Part shown: piece by piece, positions 26,687 to 35,448 of the stretch
Position numbering within the stretch: the first letter of the stretch is position 1
Layout of the letters: every line of letters starts with the position of its first letter
Source of the DNA: Waddlia chondrophila WSU 86-1044
GTDB taxonomy: Bacteria > Chlamydiota > Chlamydiia > Chlamydiales > Waddliaceae
Assembly (NCBI RefSeq): GCF_000092785.1
Contig: NC_014225.1
Span: forward strand, 943,340-1,007,339
Direction of reading: 5' to 3'
DNA length: 64,000 nucleotides
Made by a program: the position numbers and the translations under genes
The notes under the pieces: generated by a model
Databases searched by the model: none
What the model was told of the DNA's origin: nothing
What the model saw: the letters and a program-made list of their open reading frames with translations, nothing else

Positions 26687-28246
26687 ATGAAAGTTGATAG
26701 AAATCTGCAGATTGAACGTCTGAAAAAAGAAACTTTCGACCTGGTTGTGATCGGTGGAGGGGCGACAGGCGCAGGCATTGCATTCGATGCTGTTTTGCGC
26801 GGCTGCAAGGTGGCGCTGATAGACGCAGGGGATTTTGCATCTCAGACATCAAGCAAGTCGACAAAACTCCTGCATGGCGGCGTCAGATACTTGGAAACAG
26901 CGTTCAAAGAGCTTGACTTCAGTCAGTTCAGCTTGGTTAAAAGCGGACTTGAAGAGCGGGCAACAATCTTAAAGATCGCACCTCATCTTTCCAAGCCTCT
27001 GCCAATTTTGATCCCTGTTTATCGTTGGCTTCAAGCCGGATATTATTGGACAGGAATTAAGGTGTACGATTTTTTGGCAGGGAAACGCACGATAGGAAAC
27101 AGCCGTTTCCTCTCTAAGAAAGATGTTGAAAAATATTTCCCGAAAATTCGAACCGATGAACTGAAAGGCGCAATTCTTTATTACGATGGCCAGTTTGACG
27201 ATGCTAGACTGAACGTCAGCTTGGCCATTTCATCAATTCATCATGGCGCAGCAGCGGCAAATTATGTAAAAGTTATCGACTTTGAACATCTAAATGGCAA
27301 GTTGATTGGTGCTTTGGCTGAGGATCAAGTTGAAGGGAATTCATGGGTGATTAAAGGGAAGGTATTTGTTAATGCGGCGGGTCCTTTTGTCGATAAACTT
27401 CGTCTGCTTGATAATCCCTCTCTTCTTTGCAAAATGGTAGGAAGCGTTGGAACTCATTTAGTTCTCGATAGATCTTTTGCCCCAAAAGCTGTAGGCCTTT
27501 TAATTCCCAAAACTTCGGACGGAAGAGTCCTTTTTCTACTGCCTTGGGAGAATCAAACTCTTGTTGGGACAACCGATGTTCCAGTGGAAGTTAAACAAGA
27601 TCCAAAGCCGACTGAAGAGGAAATTAACTACCTGATTGAACATCTAAATAAACATCTTGGATTGGGAGTTTCCCGAAAGGATGTGCGTGCGTCTTGGGCA
27701 GGGATCAGACCTCTTATTTCAGAGGAACGCGCAAAAAAAACAGCAAAATTATCCCGCGATTTTTCTATTGAAAAAAGCGCGTCAGGGTTGTATTCGATCA
27801 TGGGAGGGAAGTGGACGTCTTACAGGAAAATGGGAGAGATGCTCATTGATCGGATGATCCAGGATGGAGAACTTTTCTGTAAGCATTGTCAGACAGCCTA
27901 TTCTCCCATTGTTGGCGGCGAGGTGCCTTGGGAAGGAATGTTAGACAGCCTCGAGATGTTTGACCAAGAGATCATCGATCATCTATATCGAGCTTATGGG
28001 ACAAAATGCGTAGATGTGGCGAAACTGGCCATTGAAAGAGGGTTGGAAGAGCGGTTGCATCCAGATCATCCTTTTATTGAAGGTGAAGTGGTTTGGGCAG
28101 TTCAGGAAGAGATGGCGATCAATGTTGAAGATGTTTTGTCAAGGCGTGTAAGGCTGATGATGCTAGATGAAAAGGCGGGATGTGAAGTTTTGGAACGCGT
28201 AAAGGAGTTGATCTTAGATGAAACAAAGGTAGGGGGAAGGAAATGA
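26687..28246 (+). CDS. glpD: Glycerol-3-phosphate dehydrogenase GlpD
   Basis: An FAD-dependent, quinone-linked glycerol-3-phosphate dehydrogenase, about 519 residues. The FAD fold is DLVVIGGGATGAGIAFDAVLRG, followed by SSKSTKLLHGGVRYLE, the family signature. Later segments VGTTDVPVE and YSIMGGKWTSYRKMGE are also typical, as is the C-terminal helical domain. It feeds electrons to the respiratory chain and yields dihydroxyacetone phosphate. The ATG at 26687 matches the usual N-terminus; the frame can extend to 26654. It is divergent from the phosphodiesterase gene, and the AI-2E gene begins on its stop codon. Confidence 0.94.
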   Translation: MKVDRNLQIERLKKETFDLVVIGGGATGAGIAFDAVLRGCKVALIDAGDFASQTSSKSTKLLHGGVRYLETAFKELDFSQFSLVKSGLEERATILKIAPHLSKPLPILIPVYRWLQAGYYWTGIKVYDFLAGKRTIGNSRFLSKKDVEKYFPKIRTDELKGAILYYDGQFDDARLNVSLAISSIHHGAAAANYVKVIDFEHLNGKLIGALAEDQVEGNSWVIKGKVFVNAAGPFVDKLRLLDNPSLLCKMVGSVGTHLVLDRSFAPKAVGLLIPKTSDGRVLFLLPWENQTLVGTTDVPVEVKQDPKPTEEEINYLIEHLNKHLGLGVSRKDVRASWAGIRPLISEERAKKTAKLSRDFSIEKSASGLYSIMGGKWTSYRKMGEMLIDRMIQDGELFCKHCQTAYSPIVGGEVPWEGMLDSLEMFDQEIIDHLYRAYGTKCVDVAKLAIERGLEERLHPDHPFIEGEVVWAVQEEMAINVEDVLSRRVRLMMLDEKAGCEVLERVKELILDETKVGGRK

Positions 28247-29265
28247 GGGGGTTATTGAGGTTTACTCTTTCGTTTATTCTCGTCTATATGATTGTCAGTA
28301 TCATGATCGCTGGCCAGGCTTTCTTTATTCCTTTTTTAATCGCTTTAATTATTTCCTACTTTATTATTGCCTTGGCAGAGTGGGTAAAAAAAATCTTCCG
28401 CCTTCCTATGCCATTGGCATATATTGCGGCATTTTCAGGTATTCTCGTGTTTTTCTATATCGTTTCCACCATTGTTACAAATAATGTTCAGAGCTTAATT
28501 GAGCTTGCGCCTGTTTATCAGAAAAAACTCGAAGAGGTAATGAATGCGGTTTCTGACAGGTTTCATTTCTCTAAGCCTAATTACCAAGATATGTTTAGGG
28601 AATTTAATTTCGGGTCTATTTTGGGAAGCATCGCACTGATGATTCGGGATGTGGCTAGGAATGCTGGTGTGATTACACTTTATGTCATTTTTATGATCAT
28701 CGAGTACTATTACTTTCACGACAAAATGAAAGCATTTTTTAAGACTCAAAAGAGCTTGGAATCAGCAGAGCAGATCGCTTCGAAGATTGCCAGGAAAACG
28801 CAGTCTTATCTGCGATTAAAAACCCTTATGAGCCTTGTAACTGCGGTTTTAAGTTATGTGTTAATGATTGCCGTGGGAGTCGATTTTGCAGAATTTTGGG
28901 CTTTGCTGATCTTTTTTCTAAACTACATCCCTACGATCGGCTCAATCGTGGCTACAGCGTTTCCTTGTCTATTGACAATCTTGCAATTCCAATCTTTTTG
29001 GCCTTTTGCGATCATTTCAGTCGGCCTGATCTCTACACAGTTTATTATCGGCAATATTATCGAACCGCGTGTGATGGGGAAACAGTTTAACTTGAGCGGT
29101 CTGGTCATTCTGGTTTCATTGACGATTAGCGGGACCATTTGGGGGATCACAGGAATGTTTCTTTGTGTGCCGATTTTGATGATCACCAGCATCATCTTAA
29201 ACAGCTTCTCTAAAACTAGGCCGATAGCAATTCTTCTATCACAAACAGGTGATTTAGAAAATTAG
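28243..29265 (+). CDS. AI-2E family (PerM-like) membrane protein
   Basis: A 340-residue membrane protein of the AI-2E transporter/PerM family with about seven or eight spans. The family's C-terminal motif FFLNYIPTIGSIVATAFPCLL is present, then NIIEPRVMGKQFNLSGLVILVSL. The amphipathic middle (about residues 85-130) is also typical. Members include autoinducer-2 exporters and Na+/H+ antiporters, so the substrate is open. It overlaps glpD by 4 bases (ATGA) and the convergent YkgJ gene by 4 bases. Confidence 0.9.
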   Translation: MRGLLRFTLSFILVYMIVSIMIAGQAFFIPFLIALIISYFIIALAEWVKKIFRLPMPLAYIAAFSGILVFFYIVSTIVTNNVQSLIELAPVYQKKLEEVMNAVSDRFHFSKPNYQDMFREFNFGSILGSIALMIRDVARNAGVITLYVIFMIIEYYYFHDKMKAFFKTQKSLESAEQIASKIARKTQSYLRLKTLMSLVTAVLSYVLMIAVGVDFAEFWALLIFFLNYIPTIGSIVATAFPCLLTILQFQSFWPFAIISVGLISTQFIIGNIIEPRVMGKQFNLSGLVILVSLTISGTIWGITGMFLCVPILMITSIILNSFSKTRPIAILLSQTGDLEN

Positions 29266-29699
29266 GGATTTTTTGCCAGCTCGTTTTCGATCGTTTCTTT
29301 TGGGACAATCGGAGATTTGCAATGCATTCCTTCACAAGTTTTTGCTGCATTTTCCCATGCTTCTTTGGAAGATAAGTTTGCTATCCACCATGGATAGGTG
29401 CGGCACTGTACAGGCCGAACCGGATAGATGGAGCATTTGTTATCTTTTAAGAAAATGCAATCGTAGTTCTTGTATTTTAACTCAACTAAGGCAAATCGCC
29501 CCTCTTTTTGTCTGAGGTATGTCTTGCGGAATTTATCGATCGGTATCTTAAGGTATTCAGCGATAGCTTCGACTTCCTGCTCGTTTACCCAAACATACCC
29601 AGGAGATCCAGTGCAGCAATTGCCGCATCCTGTGCACTCAAATGCAAGACCTTCTGCGTACCAAGGCTCTTCTTGCGCCATTTTCAAAGGGTTACTCAT
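29262..29699 (-). CDS. YkgJ-family cysteine-cluster protein
   Basis: A 145-residue Zn/Fe-chelating protein of the YkgJ (CxxxCxxCC) family. Cysteine clusters are CTGCGNCCTGSPG (around residues 23-35) and CIFLKDNKCSIYPVRPVQCRTYPWW, whose IYxxRPxxCRxyP pattern is the family signature. The biochemical role is not established. Its start overlaps the end of the glycosyltransferase gene by 8 bases on the same strand. Confidence 0.88.
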   Translation of the reverse strand: MSNPLKMAQEEPWYAEGLAFECTGCGNCCTGSPGYVWVNEQEVEAIAEYLKIPIDKFRKTYLRQKEGRFALVELKYKNYDCIFLKDNKCSIYPVRPVQCRTYPWWIANLSSKEAWENAAKTCEGMHCKSPIVPKETIENELAKNP

Positions 29700-30558
29700 C
29701 TCCCATTACCTCTCTTAAATCATTCACAAAAGGAAAGATCGATAAATCTTCAATAGAGTTAGATTCGATCAATATTTTATCGATCTCTTCTTGCGTCATT
29801 GGTTTTTTTGAATAGGATTCTACGCGAGGTACTTTGACATTAAAGAAAAAATCTTCTGCCCGGGTCCAGTAATGATTGATACGGATCTTGTCGATATCTG
29901 GGCTGCGAGGATGTCCTTTAACAAAGCTTGGCGATACGGCAACATGTCCTTTCTTAAATGAACAATCGTGAATGAAGCACTCTTTAATTTTTTCCGGTTG
30001 AGCGATTGTTTTGAAAAACAAATTTTTCTTATGATTCCAGGGAAATTTCAAGGTTAGGGATTCAATCATAAATTTCCCTTCGGGAATATGGGAAAGATGG
30101 GATGTTCCATAGCATTGCCAGCTGATATAGACGCCTCCATAGCGGCGATAATCTTTTAGGAATTCCGGAATTGAGGAATGGTTTACAGGAACAATGAATT
30201 CATCGGTGTCAATAAAAGCCATCCAAAGCGAGTTTTTTCCGTAGTGTTTCACACAATGATTGTAGGCATCTTTTTGATAGAAAACATAAAGGGTTTCTGG
30301 AGGAGAAGGCCAGTTGATAAGGTCGACGATTCCTGACTGAATATAAGGCTTGAGAACCTCTTTGTAGTGATCATTGCTATTATTGTTATACAGATAAAAA
30401 TGATCCACGCCGACTAACCGGTGATATTCTATCCACTCTTTTAAATATTGCGCTTCGTTGTTGAACATGCAGACGGTTGAAAGGGTGTATTTCTTCGGGG
30501 CGGCATCCAGGATGCTATAGAAAGAACACATTAGAAAAAGAAAAAGAAAGCGTTTCAT
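29692..30558 (-). CDS. Exported GT92-like glycosyltransferase
   Basis: A 288-residue protein starting at the ATG at 30558; the longer TTG frame is rejected because this ATG begins a good signal peptide (KRFLFLFLMCSFYSILDA). The mature part matches GT92/GT-A proteins: CMFNNEAQYLKEWIEYHRLVGVDHFYLYNNNSND, then MAFIDTDEFIVP with the DxD metal motif, and HGHPRSP-like and RINHYWTRAEDF segments near the C-terminus. GT92 enzymes transfer hexoses, mostly in eukaryotes. An export signal on a nucleotide-sugar-using enzyme is unusual for a bacterium and may indicate delivery to the host. Confidence 0.82.
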   Translation of the reverse strand: MKRFLFLFLMCSFYSILDAAPKKYTLSTVCMFNNEAQYLKEWIEYHRLVGVDHFYLYNNNSNDHYKEVLKPYIQSGIVDLINWPSPPETLYVFYQKDAYNHCVKHYGKNSLWMAFIDTDEFIVPVNHSSIPEFLKDYRRYGGVYISWQCYGTSHLSHIPEGKFMIESLTLKFPWNHKKNLFFKTIAQPEKIKECFIHDCSFKKGHVAVSPSFVKGHPRSPDIDKIRINHYWTRAEDFFFNVKVPRVESYSKKPMTQEEIDKILIESNSIEDLSIFPFVNDLREVMGDE

Positions 30559-30622
30559 TGCACTTAAATCCAATTGCAAAAAAAACAGTATAAGTCATTG
30601 ACTCTTTTAGCGAAAAGATTTT

Positions 30623-31132
30623 ATGATTGCGCCTCATATGAGAAAGACAAGTGCTGACCTACCTGGAGCTGAAGCTACGGCAAAACAAGTGATTATTGCT
30701 AATCGCGTGAGTGCGCCTCCGGTTCCGGTCGCTTCTTTTTTTACCAACGATGGATTTTCTGTGTATGCTGCGGAATTCCCAGACCAGATTATCATCGCAG
30801 GATTCATTGATCTGGATAAGAAGCAAATTATCTTGAATGAGAGCGATGATCTGGAAGTTCAGCAGTTTACCCTTGCGCGTGCTTTGGGACACTGGATCAT
30901 GCATGGGGACGAGCTGGATGAAATTCCGGAATTAAAAGTGATCTACCATCAGTCTTTAGGAGGGGACCTAAAAAATTTCTATGAAAAAGAAGCGTTGCAT
31001 TTTGCCCTTCACCTTCTTTTGCCTGAAATTTTCATTGTTGATGATCTTAGGCTGGCCGATCAGGCGATTGCCGTTAAATACCAGGTTCCTGATTTTGTCG
31101 TTCGTTTGATTCGGAAAGAATATCTATCTTAA
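30623..31132 (+). CDS. ImmA/IrrE-like protein lacking the HExxH motif
   Basis: A 169-residue protein with the layout of ImmA/IrrE (COG2856) metallopeptidases: an early strand segment (AGFIDLDKKQIILNES), a helix ending in a zinc motif, then NFYEKEALHFALHLLLPE, which corresponds to the E-x(2)-A-(N/H)-x-F-A-x-x-LLMP region. Where active members have HELGHxLLH, this protein reads RALGHWIMH, so the first zinc His and the catalytic Glu are gone. It is therefore probably a non-catalytic relative. The ribosome site is weak. No toxin or phage gene adjoins it. Confidence 0.72.
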   Translation: MIAPHMRKTSADLPGAEATAKQVIIANRVSAPPVPVASFFTNDGFSVYAAEFPDQIIIAGFIDLDKKQIILNESDDLEVQQFTLARALGHWIMHGDELDEIPELKVIYHQSLGGDLKNFYEKEALHFALHLLLPEIFIVDDLRLADQAIAVKYQVPDFVVRLIRKEYLS

Positions 31133-31242
31133 ATTCAAGCGCTCATCCTGAAGACGCGGATTGCCGCTTTTCTGGATCAAATTCAAGTCAACTCCTTCCC
31201 AAAACTCCGTTTTTTTAATTTTATTAAAAATAAAATATTTTT

Positions 31243-31248
31243 TATAAT
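31243..31248 (+). promoter_or_regulatory. -10 box in AT-rich leader of PSD-like gene
   Basis: A TATAAT box (31243-31248) sits in an extremely AT-rich stretch (about 31208-31258) upstream of the 826-residue protein; a start near 31255 would give a short leader. The -35 region is poor and there is no clear ribosome site before the ATG at 31283. Confidence 0.4.
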
Positions 31249-31282
31249 TAATTAAGGTTATGTTTAATGGATTTTTATTGTT

Positions 31283-33763
31283 ATGGAACCATTTTCTATT
31301 TTATCGAGCAATCCTTTACCTCTTCACACCCGCTGTAAGTCAAAAAATATGGCTCAAGCGTCTAAAATTTCTCCCAAATTTATTAAGGAAAAACTTGCTT
31401 TTAAGAGACGGCCATTGCTTACCCCAAAAGAAAGGATTGATAAAATGTTGCTAGCTTCTCCTAGCCGATATCAATTTCGAGGTTTGAGTTATCAAGTTGC
31501 TCAATCTATTAAAAATTTAAGTCCTAATCAACGAAAGGAACTCTATTCATCAATTGAAAAAGCTTTCCGCCTTGTTGAGCATGAAGACTCTAATTCAGCT
31601 TGGATTCAGCGTGCCGATCTTTTAGATGCCATTGATGTTTTAGTAGAGGATAGCTCCGGAGAGCTAAAACCGATGCTAGCGACATCTGTAGAAAAACAAC
31701 GAAAGAATAAAGAAGATGTTCCACTTGTTCCTTATAAGCAAATAAAAGAGGCAACGATCATTAAAACCGAACAAATGAGAAAAAAAATTGTCAGTGATAA
31801 AAAAATAGAATTAGAGCCTTTAGATCCTGTGATGGTTTTTGAGCATTCTAAAGCGGCAAAAAGTGTGAAAAAACTGACCTCTCGAGAGATTCGAATGGAA
31901 AATTTTTTATCGGTTGTCTATCGCACCCTTACCTATGTACTTGGAAAATATCAAGCAAATAAGCTGTTTGGAAGTGCCCGTTTCCTTGCTTCTATGTCGC
32001 GTCAATTAGAAATTGAATCTTCTGAGTATTTAGTTAGAAAAGAAAAGGATGAAAAGACCGGCGAAAAAAAATTAGTAGGGTATTATCGAGGTCCAAAATT
32101 TTTATTTGGGAAATCGGTTCACGAGTATTCAAATAGAAATGAGTGGTTTAAGCGTTCTTTAACATCTGCTGCAACAGCAGAGTATTTGCAAGGCGTAGAA
32201 GTCAAAGAGGCCAAGCTTACAGCTAAATATGGACCAAGCGGCCAGGTTAGCCGGCTTGTGGTCGCAAATTCTGATTCGCGCATACGCCATCATGTGCTTA
32301 ATCCGGATGAATTTGGAAAGACTCAAGAATTGACAGGAAAAGTTTTAAATGTTGAAGCGGAAAAAGAAGCGAAAAGCAAAGGTGATAGCGCTGCTTACTA
32401 TTCTGAAAAATATAAATTTTCCACCAAAAATTTGGTAGGAAGAGAAAATGATGATTCCATGGAAATCCAAACAATATCTAAGAAGATGAAAAATTCGGAA
32501 AAATTATACGTTGCAGCTCAGCATGAACTCTTGGGAGGATTATGGCGTGCTTTTGATAGGCAGGGTGCTGTTCAAGTTGTGCAACGCTTAGCTCCTGCGG
32601 ATATCCATAATTATGTTGCCCCTTTAGACGGAAAACCATTAAATCATAAGGAGGCTTGTGAAGTATTAAAAAAGCGCATAGAAGAGCGGCTTAATCAATT
32701 GCAGCACACTTCTAAGGATGAGAAAGAAGCGTTGCAGAAAGAAGTTGCGCATCTTGAACATCTTATCCAAATTTTTGCAGATCAAGAAGAAGAGCTTGGA
32801 AGAGCATCGCAAGCGACAATAGATATTTATGGCACAAATGAATCTGTATCGACTCCTGCGATTTCCAATAAGTCCAGTATTTTGGCTCAAAATGATCGAA
32901 AAATCATGATGTTTTTACATGAAGATGGAAGCTTTTCCATGCACGTGTTTATTGGAGCAACAGGAGTGAATAAAGTTGATGTCGATCAGCAGACAAAAAA
33001 GAAAATGAAACGGGGAGCAAGACAAGGTGATATGCAATTTGGCAAAGACCGCATTGAAAAAAGAGATGATTTTCACACAGCTACTGCCAAAAAGACAGTA
33101 GACTCTCATAGAAAGTTGCGTTTAGGCGAATGGAAAGGAGGATTTCCTATCAATGGTTCAACAGTCATTTCTTATTATTTAAAGGATGACTTCAGAGCTT
33201 TGCCAAAAGTTGATCGTTATAAGAAAGCTGTTGCTGTCGGCACAGGGATGGATCGGCAGGAAATTGAAATAAAGGCCAATATGGGAGATCCTTTATTGAT
33301 TAAAACAGAAATTCTTTATGCACAAGTTGTTGAGCGCTGCTTTCCGAATATGTTTACACCTTTGCCAACTGTAGATGAAGTAAAGCAGCAAATCTTATTG
33401 CAAGATCTTGGGCAAAGAAATCTTGCTGATGATAAACAAATGCTTTATTTTGAGCATGATCAAGAAGTCTTACAAGAAATTCAAGAGTTGCTTAAAAAGG
33501 AAAATCTAACTTTTGATGAACAGAAAATGCTTGAGAAATTTGACTCAATCCTTGAGAAGAGGATCGATTGCATAAAGGAGAACAGTAGGCTAGCCACGCA
33601 GGTTGATCTGGAAACGGAAGATGTTGAAGATGCAAAGGAGATGATGGTTGAGGGAATAGCAAAAGCAGCCGAAGATTCCTCGCTAGTTGAGGATGATTCT
33701 TTTGTTGAAGCCCTAGGTGAGGTTTTGGAAACTTTCATCGATCTCTATAAATATGCAGATTGA
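31283..33763 (+). CDS. Giant phosphatidylserine decarboxylase-like protein
   Basis: An 826-residue protein, two to three times the length of bacterial PSD. The PSD core can be traced in order: NEWFKRSL (about 288-295) like the FFTR motif, VVANSDSRI with Asp331 where PSDs keep their catalytic Asp, RLAPADIHNYVAPLDG with His442 at the position of the first His of the DYHRxH motif, FIGATGVNKVD like the IGAxxVG strand, and GGFPINGSTVISYY with Gly625-Ser626 at the self-cleavage GST site. The second His of DYHRxH is Val445 here, so self-processing may be impaired. The first 200 and last 140 residues are charged and unknown. There is no signal peptide. GC content appears lower than in neighbours. A secreted effector or lipid-binding role is possible but unproven. 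Confidence 0.72.
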   Translation: MEPFSILSSNPLPLHTRCKSKNMAQASKISPKFIKEKLAFKRRPLLTPKERIDKMLLASPSRYQFRGLSYQVAQSIKNLSPNQRKELYSSIEKAFRLVEHEDSNSAWIQRADLLDAIDVLVEDSSGELKPMLATSVEKQRKNKEDVPLVPYKQIKEATIIKTEQMRKKIVSDKKIELEPLDPVMVFEHSKAAKSVKKLTSREIRMENFLSVVYRTLTYVLGKYQANKLFGSARFLASMSRQLEIESSEYLVRKEKDEKTGEKKLVGYYRGPKFLFGKSVHEYSNRNEWFKRSLTSAATAEYLQGVEVKEAKLTAKYGPSGQVSRLVVANSDSRIRHHVLNPDEFGKTQELTGKVLNVEAEKEAKSKGDSAAYYSEKYKFSTKNLVGRENDDSMEIQTISKKMKNSEKLYVAAQHELLGGLWRAFDRQGAVQVVQRLAPADIHNYVAPLDGKPLNHKEACEVLKKRIEERLNQLQHTSKDEKEALQKEVAHLEHLIQIFADQEEELGRASQATIDIYGTNESVSTPAISNKSSILAQNDRKIMMFLHEDGSFSMHVFIGATGVNKVDVDQQTKKKMKRGARQGDMQFGKDRIEKRDDFHTATAKKTVDSHRKLRLGEWKGGFPINGSTVISYYLKDDFRALPKVDRYKKAVAVGTGMDRQEIEIKANMGDPLLIKTEILYAQVVERCFPNMFTPLPTVDEVKQQILLQDLGQRNLADDKQMLYFEHDQEVLQEIQELLKKENLTFDEQKMLEKFDSILEKRIDCIKENSRLATQVDLETEDVEDAKEMMVEGIAKAAEDSSLVEDDSFVEALGEVLETFIDLYKYAD

Positions 33764-33824
33764 CTGCGTTAGAGAATCAAAATACATCTTAAAAATCTAT
33801 TGCATGGTGAACGTCGGTTCGTGG

Positions 33825-33830
33825 TATACT
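33825..33830 (+). promoter_or_regulatory. Extended -10 box before WXXGXW gene
   Basis: GTGGTATACT contains TATACT (33825-33830) with a TG two bases upstream. A start near 33837 would fall just before the ATG at 33851. The -35 region is poor. Confidence 0.35.
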
Positions 33831-33850
33831 TCCAATTTATGATTTTACCA

Positions 33851-35437
33851 ATGACCCGAAGTTTTTATTTTCTGTTGCTTGTGGCATTTTTTGCTTGGAA
33901 GCAGGCAGGGGCGCAAGCAATTCTTCCTTATGAGAACGGACCGTTGCACGAGGCTTTTGCGACTCCTATCTCCATTAATCTTTTACTCGATGCCATTGAG
34001 CTTGAACCGCCGCAGTCCATTAATGAACGCATCCCAAAACAATTGGATATTCAAGCTGAGTGGATCTCCGGATATTGGCAGTGGGATTTTAATGCCAACG
34101 ATTTTGTCTGGGTAAGTGGGGTTTGGCGCCGCCCTCCTCCAGGTCATCAGTGGGTTTCAGGGTTATGGAAAAAATACGGCAGTGAGTGGGTTCGGGTGCC
34201 TGGGTATTGGAGCAAAGTGCCCGAACAGAGTGCCGATTTTATCAGCGTGCCTCCTCCGGATCCTCTTGATGAAAATACGGCTTCACCTCCTTCATCCAAT
34301 GTTTTTTGGGTGAACGGCCATTGGTATTTTATGTTTAATCTTCAGGAATTCCACTGGGTACCGGGTCACTGGGATGAATTTGACCCGCAATGGGTTCTGG
34401 TACCGGCGCATTATGTTTGGAGGCCGGGCGGATATGTCTATGTTCCAGCGTATTGGGATTGGCCGATTGAAGAGAGAGGAACTGCATACACATCTGTAAA
34501 GATTGACCCAGACTACCGTTATCATGTTGTTTTCGAGCCGACGTCGATTCTCAAATCGGAAATAATCGTGAAACAGCTTTTTTTGCATTATCCGGACTAT
34601 CTCTGTTTTTTTCATCATCATTACCACTATCACTTGGATTTTTGGAAAGCGTTTTGCTGCTATCCTCCTTGGTGGGGATGGGATACATGGTGGGGATTCA
34701 CATGGCATGACCATTGGGCATTGTGGTGGTGGTATACACATCCCGGCTATCCTCAACCTTTATGGATGACAAAGGAAATCAGCAGCATTCTTCCTGTGCC
34801 TCTATCCGACTTGCTATCGATGTTCAGCTATGTCAATGCTCCTTTGATTGTCACCCCAAACGGAGTTGCTTCCCGGATGACTTTTTTACGCGCTTTAAAT
34901 CGTGTAGTAGAAAACGATCTGCCGGTTGTTCCCGATAATGAAAAAAAGCTGAAAAGGATTCAGGAATTGGCAAAGCCTGTCTCTATTGATCCTTACAATA
35001 TTTTAAAGCCTCTCGGTCCTCGTCTACCAATCGATCCTAACGCTGTCAGACCGAATGTCAGAAAGCCTGTCGTCAACTCTCAACCTTTTTCAGGTGTTCA
35101 AATCATCAAAGAAGATCTTAAGCCGCACTTCCCATTTAAGCCGCGTATTCCTTCTCATCGCAGCTCCCCCATTTGGAAACCTCAGGAATCTTCATCTACC
35201 TCCGAACCTCTTCCTGTGCCCAAGCCTACATGGACTCCGAAATCGCCTAATTCGTATCCTCCGGTTCAAACATACCCTGATAAGAAAAAACCTTCCGATG
35301 CGGAGAGCTCGCAATGGAAGCCCAGGCATCATTGGGGAGAGCCTCCTGTGCAGCGTCCGCCGATTTATCGTCCTCGCAATCGCCACTCTTCAGTAAAAAC
35401 TTGGAAAGAGATGGACGAAAGAAACAGAGAAGAGTAG
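33851..35437 (+). CDS. Exported WXXGXW-repeat, Trp/His-rich protein
   Basis: About 528 residues, exported (TRSFYFLLLVAFFAWKQAGAQA). Residues 60-220 hold repeated aromatic units such as WISGYWQW, WVSGVWRRPPPGHQWVSGLW, WVRVPGYW, WVPGHWDEFDPQWVLVPAHYVW and YVPAYWDWP, the pattern of YXWQ/WXXGXW repeats. A remarkable aromatic and histidine stretch follows (HHHYHYH, then WWGWDTWWGFTWHDHWALWWWY). The C-terminal 130 residues are Pro/Ser/Lys-rich and disordered. ATG codons at 33839 and 33851 both occur; 33851 suits the candidate promoter. Similar proteins occur in Planctomycetes-Verrucomicrobia-Chlamydiae relatives. The role is unknown, probably in the envelope. uvrC starts 11 bases downstream. Confidence 0.8.
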   Translation: MTRSFYFLLLVAFFAWKQAGAQAILPYENGPLHEAFATPISINLLLDAIELEPPQSINERIPKQLDIQAEWISGYWQWDFNANDFVWVSGVWRRPPPGHQWVSGLWKKYGSEWVRVPGYWSKVPEQSADFISVPPPDPLDENTASPPSSNVFWVNGHWYFMFNLQEFHWVPGHWDEFDPQWVLVPAHYVWRPGGYVYVPAYWDWPIEERGTAYTSVKIDPDYRYHVVFEPTSILKSEIIVKQLFLHYPDYLCFFHHHYHYHLDFWKAFCCYPPWWGWDTWWGFTWHDHWALWWWYTHPGYPQPLWMTKEISSILPVPLSDLLSMFSYVNAPLIVTPNGVASRMTFLRALNRVVENDLPVVPDNEKKLKRIQELAKPVSIDPYNILKPLGPRLPIDPNAVRPNVRKPVVNSQPFSGVQIIKEDLKPHFPFKPRIPSHRSSPIWKPQESSSTSEPLPVPKPTWTPKSPNSYPPVQTYPDKKKPSDAESSQWKPRHHWGEPPVQRPPIYRPRNRHSSVKTWKEMDERNREE

Positions 35438-35448
35438 ATAGTGTCGTC

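Noticed and set aside
35314-35448. Extended uvrC start inside the WXXGXW gene
   Set aside because: UvrC homology begins at the ATG at 35449; the upstream part is read from another gene's frame.
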